DNA from: Prolixibacteraceae bacterium UBA6029 | Lineage (GTDB): Bacteria > Bacteroidota > Bacteroidia > Bacteroidales > Prolixibacteraceae | DNA length: 49,585 nt | Direction: 5' to 3' | NCBI GenBank assembly: GCA_002429385.1 | Contig: DIZL01000027.1 | Coordinates: 17,177-66,761 of the forward strand | Shown here: positions 43,804 to 49,585 of the stretch, in pieces | Layout: every line of letters starts with the position of its first letter | Numbering within the stretch: the first letter of the stretch is position 1 | Notes under the pieces: model-generated | The model's database searches: none | The model's input: only the letters and a program-made list of their open reading frames with translations | What the model was told of the DNA's origin: nothing | Position numbers and translations under genes: made by a program

Positions 43804-46800
43804 TTAGAATATGACATTTACACCAAACATAACCTTCTCACTCGGAGGAGTACGACTGTAGTCCATAGGTAATATACTAGGATTTGAAGGAGGAGCGACA
43901 TCAGGATCCTGACCTGAATACTTGGTCCAGGTATAGAGATCGTAGACGGTAGCATAAACTTTCAATTGTTTAACTCCAATCGTCTTACAGATATTTGGAT
44001 TGAACATGTAACTCAACGATACGGTTTTTAACCTCAGGTATGAACCGTCTTCAACAAAACGGTCAGAACCTAACCAGTTGAATCCCTGATTGTAAAGCGC
44101 TCTTGGCATATCTGTTATATCGCCGTCTCTTCTCCAGCGCCAATTGGTAGCAGTACTTTGATTGTCGTAACCATACATGTTTTCAGTACTCATACGTGTT
44201 GCATTGATAATCTTCTGACCCACTTTGAAGTAAAAGAAGGTGTTAAGAATTATACCCTTATACTGAATACGGTTACCAAAACCACCCATAAATTTAGGAT
44301 TCAGATCGCCCAGATAAACCAAATCATTTTCGTCAATTTTACCATCATGATTAATGTCGGCATACTTGGCGTCACCGCCCTGGAAAACGTATCCGCTGGT
44401 ACCACCCATCACCATGTTCAAAGGTACATTTTTATTCAGCCCATAAACCGGGTTACCTGATTTGTCGCGCACAATTGCATCGGCATCACTGGTGTAAACA
44501 CCCAGGTATTTATAACCAAAGAAACCTCCCATCGCTTCACCGGGAGTGATGCTGATTTTATACTGTCCGTTGGTAAGCATATCACCATACTGAGTACTGT
44601 AATTGTCAGGTAGCCTGATAATCACGTTTTTGTTATTCGAGAAATTAAGGTTGAAATTCAAAGAAAAATCTTTGTGTTTAATCACGCTGTAATCCATCAT
44701 GAATTCAAATCCACGGTTTTCCATTTCACCATTGTTCTGATTCAATGTACTAAACCCGGTCTGAGAAGGAATACCTGAATCCTTAAGGAATAAATCCAAT
44801 GTTCTTTTACGGTAATAGTCAATCTCTACGTTTAACTTGCTATCCAATCCGTAAAATGAAATACCGGGGTTGATCTGGTCGATCGTTTCCCACTTCAGAC
44901 TGGTTAATTCAAGTGCGCTTGGTTTAACGCCCTGCATATCCATATAAGCCAGGTTTGAACCTGCTGACATTGTAGGAACAGCCAGATAATTATCATTTGG
45001 TGAATTACCGGTCTGACCCCAACTTGCTCTTAGTTTCAGGTCGTCGATCCATTTAACATCTTTCAGGAAGTTTTCCTTATTGATTCGCCATGCAGCTGAA
45101 ACGGTAGGAAATAAACCCCAACGGCTATCGGCGCTGTACTTCGAATTTCCTTCATATTTGGCTCCGGCTGTAAAAATGTATTTGTCCTTAAATTTATAAT
45201 TCGCATTTAAATAAAATCCTAATGAGCGATATTTAGAGTACCATGAAGATAATCCAACAATATTTTCATCGCCAACAGGAAGCTGCATATCCGGAGAAGC
45301 TGAATTACTCGTAGTGATTCCCAAAAACCTTTGCACCGTCTCCTCTGTATCGACCTGTCCCAGGATGGCAAGATCATGATTCTCTCCTAATTTCGGACTA
45401 TAAATAAACTGGTTAAAGGTATAGATTGAACTTTTCTTTGTAAATTCATCAGAGGCTTTATTGGTTACATTACTGCTATAATCATATCCGATGGCTTTAT
45501 AGGGCAAAAACCTTGATCGTTTGATATCAAAAATATCCAATGTTACGGTCGAGTTGAGAATAAGATTTTTAGCAATATCCCATTTAATCGTAAATAAGGC
45601 ACGGGCATTGTCCTTTAATTGTCTGTTTACACCCAGGGTAGCAAAAGCCACCGGATTATAGAATTCGCTTGCTAATCCCTGGAGTGTACTCGTTGGTGTA
45701 AAATATGCACCGTGCGAAACGTTGCTGGTATCCCGATCCATGACCGATAAATTCGGCATTCTACGGTAGGCCATTGCACGCAATAAATGATTATTATCAT
45801 AATCAGTATTTTCTACATCATAGGTATTATTCTGATCATACCTGGTAAACATGATATCCGACTTAAACTGAAGTTTTGTAGATAAGTCGTAGTCCAACGA
45901 ACTGCGAAGGTTTAGTTTCTTCAATCCGTTATTAATGGTAGTTCCCTGGTCGTCAAAGAAACCAACTGACATGTTGTACCTCGATTTATCTCCACCCCCG
46001 CGTACTGAAAAGTCGTGTTGTTGAGTATGTCCTGTCTGCGTGATTTCTTTTACCCAATCCGTGTTTTGAGAATAGTTATTATACTGACTCCATGACGGAT
46101 CGAAAGCAATTTGCTGATAACCTGCAGTCGTCGAAAACACATTGCGGTTCCAGTTATAGTATTCTTCTGTAATCAAACGGGCATAACCTGCACCGTCAAG
46201 CATTGGAATCGAAGGTGGTTCCCAGGAAGTGGTATTTTTATAGGTATATTCAAAAATAGGTTTCGATTTGACACCACGCTTTGTCTTGATCATCAAAACC
46301 CCATTTGCCGCTCTGGAACCCCAGATAGCAGTGGAAGCCGCATCTTTCAAAACTTCGATGGATTCGATATCCTCCGGTGAAACGTCAATCAATGTACCGA
46401 ATTTTTCAACATCGGCGCTTCCGAAGTCAAAAGTGGCATCAATCGTAGCATCGTAAGGAATACCATTGATTACGATCAACGGATTGTTCTGGGCATTGAG
46501 GGTGGCAGTGCCTCGTATACGGATATTCAGTCCGGCTCCCGGGTCACCCGATATGGTCGAAATATCAACGTTACCGATACGTCCCTGAAGCAAGTCTTCA
46601 ACCGAAGTTGACATCAGGGTTCCCATTTCTTTCATCTCGATTCGGGAAACTGAAGTAGCCCGGTCACGTACCTTTGTAAAACCATCATTACTCATCTTTG
46701 ATGCCGATATTTTGACTTCACCAAGATTCTGTCCTTCAGATTCGAGTTTAATGTTGATTTGTGTACGGTTATTAATAGTAATACTCTGTTTTTTATATCC

Positions 46801-47055
46801 AATAAATGAAGCCTGTATAGGATTCTGATCATTGGTTACCTTGAAAACGTAATTCCCGTTCACATCGGTAACAGTACCTGACACAAACCTTCCGTTTTTA
46901 TCGATTTCAACAACATTTACAGACGGCAGCGATTCACTGGTCACCGCATCAATGATGTGGCCCTTTATAATCGCAGGCTTTTGTCCGTATACATTGTATA
47001 ATCCAGATAATAATGATATTATTAGTAATCCTGAAAGTTGAATGATTTTTTTCAT
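43804..47055 (-). CDS. SusC/RagA-family TonB-dependent transporter (triad 1)
   Basis: A 1083-aa protein. The signal peptide is MKKIIQLSGLLIISLLSGLY followed by NVYG-Q. The carboxypeptidase-regulatory-like domain (AIIKGHIIDAVTSESLPSVN, about 28-110), the plug (VEDLLQGRIGNVDISTISG, LNIRIRGTATLNAQNNPLIV, IESIEVLKDAASTAIWGSRA) and the beta barrel ending in MFGVNVIF are complete. It is the outer-membrane transporter partner of the SusD 20 bp downstream. 28 bp separate it from the four-domain FAS1 gene. Confidence 0.95.
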   Translation of the reverse strand: MKKIIQLSGLLIISLLSGLYNVYGQKPAIIKGHIIDAVTSESLPSVNVVEIDKNGRFVSGTVTDVNGNYVFKVTNDQNPIQASFIGYKKQSITINNRTQINIKLESEGQNLGEVKISASKMSNDGFTKVRDRATSVSRIEMKEMGTLMSTSVEDLLQGRIGNVDISTISGDPGAGLNIRIRGTATLNAQNNPLIVINGIPYDATIDATFDFGSADVEKFGTLIDVSPEDIESIEVLKDAASTAIWGSRAANGVLMIKTKRGVKSKPIFEYTYKNTTSWEPPSIPMLDGAGYARLITEEYYNWNRNVFSTTAGYQQIAFDPSWSQYNNYSQNTDWVKEITQTGHTQQHDFSVRGGGDKSRYNMSVGFFDDQGTTINNGLKKLNLRSSLDYDLSTKLQFKSDIMFTRYDQNNTYDVENTDYDNNHLLRAMAYRRMPNLSVMDRDTSNVSHGAYFTPTSTLQGLASEFYNPVAFATLGVNRQLKDNARALFTIKWDIAKNLILNSTVTLDIFDIKRSRFLPYKAIGYDYSSNVTNKASDEFTKKSSIYTFNQFIYSPKLGENHDLAILGQVDTEETVQRFLGITTSNSASPDMQLPVGDENIVGLSSWYSKYRSLGFYLNANYKFKDKYIFTAGAKYEGNSKYSADSRWGLFPTVSAAWRINKENFLKDVKWIDDLKLRASWGQTGNSPNDNYLAVPTMSAGSNLAYMDMQGVKPSALELTSLKWETIDQINPGISFYGLDSKLNVEIDYYRKRTLDLFLKDSGIPSQTGFSTLNQNNGEMENRGFEFMMDYSVIKHKDFSLNFNLNFSNNKNVIIRLPDNYSTQYGDMLTNGQYKISITPGEAMGGFFGYKYLGVYTSDADAIVRDKSGNPVYGLNKNVPLNMVMGGTSGYVFQGGDAKYADINHDGKIDENDLVYLGDLNPKFMGGFGNRIQYKGIILNTFFYFKVGQKIINATRMSTENMYGYDNQSTATNWRWRRDGDITDMPRALYNQGFNWLGSDRFVEDGSYLRLKTVSLSYMFNPNICKTIGVKQLKVYATVYDLYTWTKYSGQDPDVAPPSNPSILPMDYSRTPPSEKVMFGVNVIF

Positions 47056-47083
47056 ATTCGATCTGGTTAGATTTTTTAAATTA

Positions 47084-49231
47084 CTAATATTTTAAAACTG
47101 TGCTTATTTTGTGAACTACGCCTTTCCTAACCAATATGTCGGCTTTGGAATGATCTATATTGACAACCTGACCAGATTGATCTGTTAGAGTGAGGTTATT
47201 AACATTATTAGTGATATTAATGGGCGAATAAAATGTTCCCGCAGCGGATACACTACTTATGCGTTCAGAATCAAACTTACCGGAAGTAGTTCCATCATCA
47301 AAAATTACTTTTTTCCGGATAAAATGATATTGAAGCCAGGCCTTTAATGAATCTGTGTTGGTTGGTACTATTCCTGCAGCAGTAGCAGCTGTCATGGCAG
47401 CATTCGTTGGTATAAAAGCAGTCCAGTAATCAGCTTCGGCAAGAAATTTCAAATTCGGAACAGTATCTCTGTTTAACTGATCAAGAAATCTGGCATCCAA
47501 CAATTTTACTTTAACGAGCAAATCTTTGAATTGAGAAACATCCTTATCGTATGTCAGGTATTTTCCCATCACGTAATTTGAATTAATGGGTTTGTCGATC
47601 TCATATAACATACCATTTTTGTCGTTTGGTAAAGTCTGAGTAATACCAACTTTCTGTCTTACGCGCAAATTATCAGCGCCTTGAACCACTCCATTGGCAA
47701 CATGAACGAAATTCTTGGAACTCATTTCAACATATTGGTCTGTATTCAAATCTGACAGTACGCCCAGATAGATATGATCCTGTACAAACATATTCAGGTC
47801 TGTTGCCCTCATGGGGTTCCATTTTTTGTCATCACCCAGAAATAGAATGGTTGATGTGATAGGGTCGTAACGTATTCCGACTGCTTCCATCTCCTTATTC
47901 GACGGTGCAAAAACGGTAACATTCTGACTCGGATTTGAAAGACCCGTCAGTAAACCGGATTGATTGAGTGCATATAAGAAGGTAGAATAGTTTGCATCAA
48001 AGAACAAAGTCCCTGGCACACAGGTAAACACATTGGGTTCAAGAACCCTGTTCGTTTCATAGATCACACCATTACTACACATGTGAGCCGATTTGATATC
48101 GCTCTTGCCGATAATCGTCGGATCACCAAATGAATTGAAATAACTGTTCGAAATTTTAGATATTAACCCAAGCGATCTTGAAACTTGTGTCTGTAGGATA
48201 TAAAATAAGGTAACCGATGGTACACTGTCCAGTGAAGAATAAGTTTTGAATATGGTTTTGTTCAGATAATCCTGAAGAACCTGATCGGATGGAAGAAACA
48301 AGGTGTACATATCCTTCATGCGTGATTCATTTCCAGGGAAGGCTCCCTGTTCTTCAGCCAGATTGGAAACCAGGTTGTAGCCTTTTGAATACAACAGATT
48401 TTTATTCTTATCGACTCCCGATGCATTATATGTCGCAAATCGTTGCAGAATATCATAGAACAATCCGTATTTATCCTGGTTGGCCAACAGATATTGATCA
48501 ATATTCTTCTGTGGGGGAACTACCTGGTCAATATAATAAATAAATCCATTCGCTGTTCGGACTTCAGATTCAGTGACCATTGCATTTCCCCAGTTCATAT
48601 CACCATGACCTGCTTCCCACTTGCTTCCCGGATACATATAAAGATAATCCGATCCATCAATGGCTCCAAAGAAATCCTGAAAATAATCCAAACTAAAGAG
48701 CGGAATCAGTTTTATGCCTGTAGACATCAGCAATTCTTTTCCTTTCTGAGCAGGATAGTACCGGGCAGTCTCTTTATAAGGATTAGAAGTGCTAACTGTT
48801 GGCTTCCTGAACATTAATGCGGCATACTCTCCATTTGGTCCCTGTAGCTCTGAATATAAAAATTCATAGATCAACTGAAATCTGGACCTTGGATTGGGAA
48901 GTACATGAAGCGTAAACAATTCCCTTGCATCGTCTACTGAAAGATTGTCGACCGATGTAATGTTATTTGCCTTGAAATATGCATTGAATGCAGAGTCATT
49001 GGGCGCAAATAAAGTAAAAAGCTGTTTGGAAATAGGAATGGTATAGGCTGCTTTGTCCATTAATTTGAGAAAAATGGTATAATTACCTTTTTTCTGCAGT
49101 GTTTCAATACTTGATCCCCCAAGCCATGGCGGATTATCGTACCTTTCCTGGTGTTTAGAACAACCGAATACCCCTAACAACAAAACTATCGCAAGTATTG
49201 GTATTTGGAGAAGCTGGTATCTTTTCTTCAT
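47084..49231 (-). CDS. Four-domain FAS1 lipoprotein (triad 1)
   Basis: A 715-aa lipoprotein with a signal ending GVFGC (Cys24). Four FAS1-like domains can be traced: about 40-240 (LFTLFAPNDSAFNAYFKANN, TANGFIYYIDQV), 245-395 (YTLFLPSDQVLQDYL, SNGVIYETNRVL), 400-545 (NVTVFAPSNKEMEAVG, HVANGVVQ) and 550-715 (WTAFIPTNAAMTAATAAG, YHFIRKKVIFDDG, RKGVVHKISTVL). FAS1 modules mediate cell or matrix adhesion. Heading the operon, it probably forms a surface complex with the following SusCD. It has twice the number of FAS1 domains of its counterpart at 40.8 kb. Confidence 0.87.
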   Translation of the reverse strand: MKKRYQLLQIPILAIVLLLGVFGCSKHQERYDNPPWLGGSSIETLQKKGNYTIFLKLMDKAAYTIPISKQLFTLFAPNDSAFNAYFKANNITSVDNLSVDDARELFTLHVLPNPRSRFQLIYEFLYSELQGPNGEYAALMFRKPTVSTSNPYKETARYYPAQKGKELLMSTGIKLIPLFSLDYFQDFFGAIDGSDYLYMYPGSKWEAGHGDMNWGNAMVTESEVRTANGFIYYIDQVVPPQKNIDQYLLANQDKYGLFYDILQRFATYNASGVDKNKNLLYSKGYNLVSNLAEEQGAFPGNESRMKDMYTLFLPSDQVLQDYLNKTIFKTYSSLDSVPSVTLFYILQTQVSRSLGLISKISNSYFNSFGDPTIIGKSDIKSAHMCSNGVIYETNRVLEPNVFTCVPGTLFFDANYSTFLYALNQSGLLTGLSNPSQNVTVFAPSNKEMEAVGIRYDPITSTILFLGDDKKWNPMRATDLNMFVQDHIYLGVLSDLNTDQYVEMSSKNFVHVANGVVQGADNLRVRQKVGITQTLPNDKNGMLYEIDKPINSNYVMGKYLTYDKDVSQFKDLLVKVKLLDARFLDQLNRDTVPNLKFLAEADYWTAFIPTNAAMTAATAAGIVPTNTDSLKAWLQYHFIRKKVIFDDGTTSGKFDSERISSVSAAGTFYSPINITNNVNNLTLTDQSGQVVNIDHSKADILVRKGVVHKISTVLKY

Positions 49232-49585
49232 ATTAGGATATTTTAAAAATTCGAGTTAGATTATTTGAAGTGTAAATATAGAATTAAAAGTTAATTAATG
49301 TTATTTGATACTAATTTTTATATAAAAATTTATCAGAGAGTCATAACAAGCTAATTTACTTGCAGATAAATTTTCCGGTATATATTTGTGTTATCACCTG
49401 TCAATATTAAGGTTACAGTATTCTTAACGTTATAAACACATAAATTTTACTTTCCCATCCTGTGAAATACTGCCGGAAATGCCACAATTTAAGAGTTTCT
49501 TCTGTTTTCTTCCCCTGTTCCCATCATAAACCATTAATGAACAGACTTTAGCTTATTTATACCGCTGTCGTACCACTGTCATACC
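49232..49585. other. Upstream region of the double SusCD operon
   Basis: Contains a minus-strand -7-like box TATATTTA (49273-49280, 41 bp ahead of the FAS1 start, the spacing seen at both CBM9 genes), a perfect 18-bp AT palindrome at 49313-49330, and a plus-strand TATATTTG at 49381-49388 that could serve a gene beyond the window. No gene is visible here. Confidence 0.45.

Noticed and set aside
1..49585. tRNA, rRNA, riboswitch or phage integrase att site
   Set aside because: No cloverleaf-like segment, rRNA signature or integrase gene was found by eye; a covariance-model scan could not be run.

Overview
This window is chromosomal DNA from a Bacteroidota bacterium, most likely an anaerobic, polysaccharide-using member of Bacteroidales/Marinilabiliales; I cannot assign a genus. 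The evidence is SusC/SusD pairs, two FAS1-domain lipoproteins, three proteins with type IX secretion (Por) sorting tails, Bacteroidota-style -7 boxes (TAnnTTTG), AT-rich intergenic DNA, and a fused 2-oxoglutarate:ferredoxin oxidoreductase (KorAB). I saw no rRNA, tRNA, CRISPR array or intact insertion sequence.

Layout. 0-4 kb (mostly minus strand): a GNAT acetyltransferase, a RelE-like toxin-antitoxin pair, a metallo-beta-lactamase-fold hydrolase overlapping a Rossmann-fold protein, and a HAD phosphatase divergent from the next gene. 4-12 kb: a secreted GH2 beta-galactosidase, a gamma-carbonic anhydrase, an 870-bp spacer with a G-quadruplex motif and a hairpin, then korA-korB with a terminator. 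12-17 kb: a chorismatase-like RidA-fold protein, a 180-bp inverted repeat, and an overlapping pair encoding a DUF6057-like membrane protein and a beta-propeller lipoprotein with a CxxCH haem motif.

17-26.7 kb is an accessory, defence-rich stretch: palindromic repeats and a 58-aa toxin-like ORF, an ApeA-type HEPN protein one base behind the 3' remnant of a type IIG-like restriction-methylase gene, a secreted leucine-rich-repeat protein, a five-gene minus-strand cluster led by a GHKL-ATPase/nuclease fusion (the best candidate here for an undescribed system), an inverted repeat built of 8-mers, and a yefM-yoeB module.

26.8-31.5 kb (minus): a four-gene cassette of SxtJ-like protein, DUF5989-like micro-protein, NodU/CmcH carbamoyltransferase and membrane-anchored SGNH hydrolase with TPRs. 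This looks like a machine that carbamoylates or esterifies an envelope or secreted glycan or metabolite.

32-49.2 kb (minus): a glycan or matrix uptake locus. One probable operon carries the triad FAS1 lipoprotein-SusC-SusD twice in succession. Two paralogous secreted proteins (CBM9-like, Ig-like, T9SS tail) follow, each with its own promoter and terminator. No glycoside hydrolase lies in the locus, so the substrate cannot be read from the window.

Start codons were moved from the longest ORF to an internal ATG where the longest ORF began with TTG or GTG, or where an internal ATG gave a proper signal peptide.
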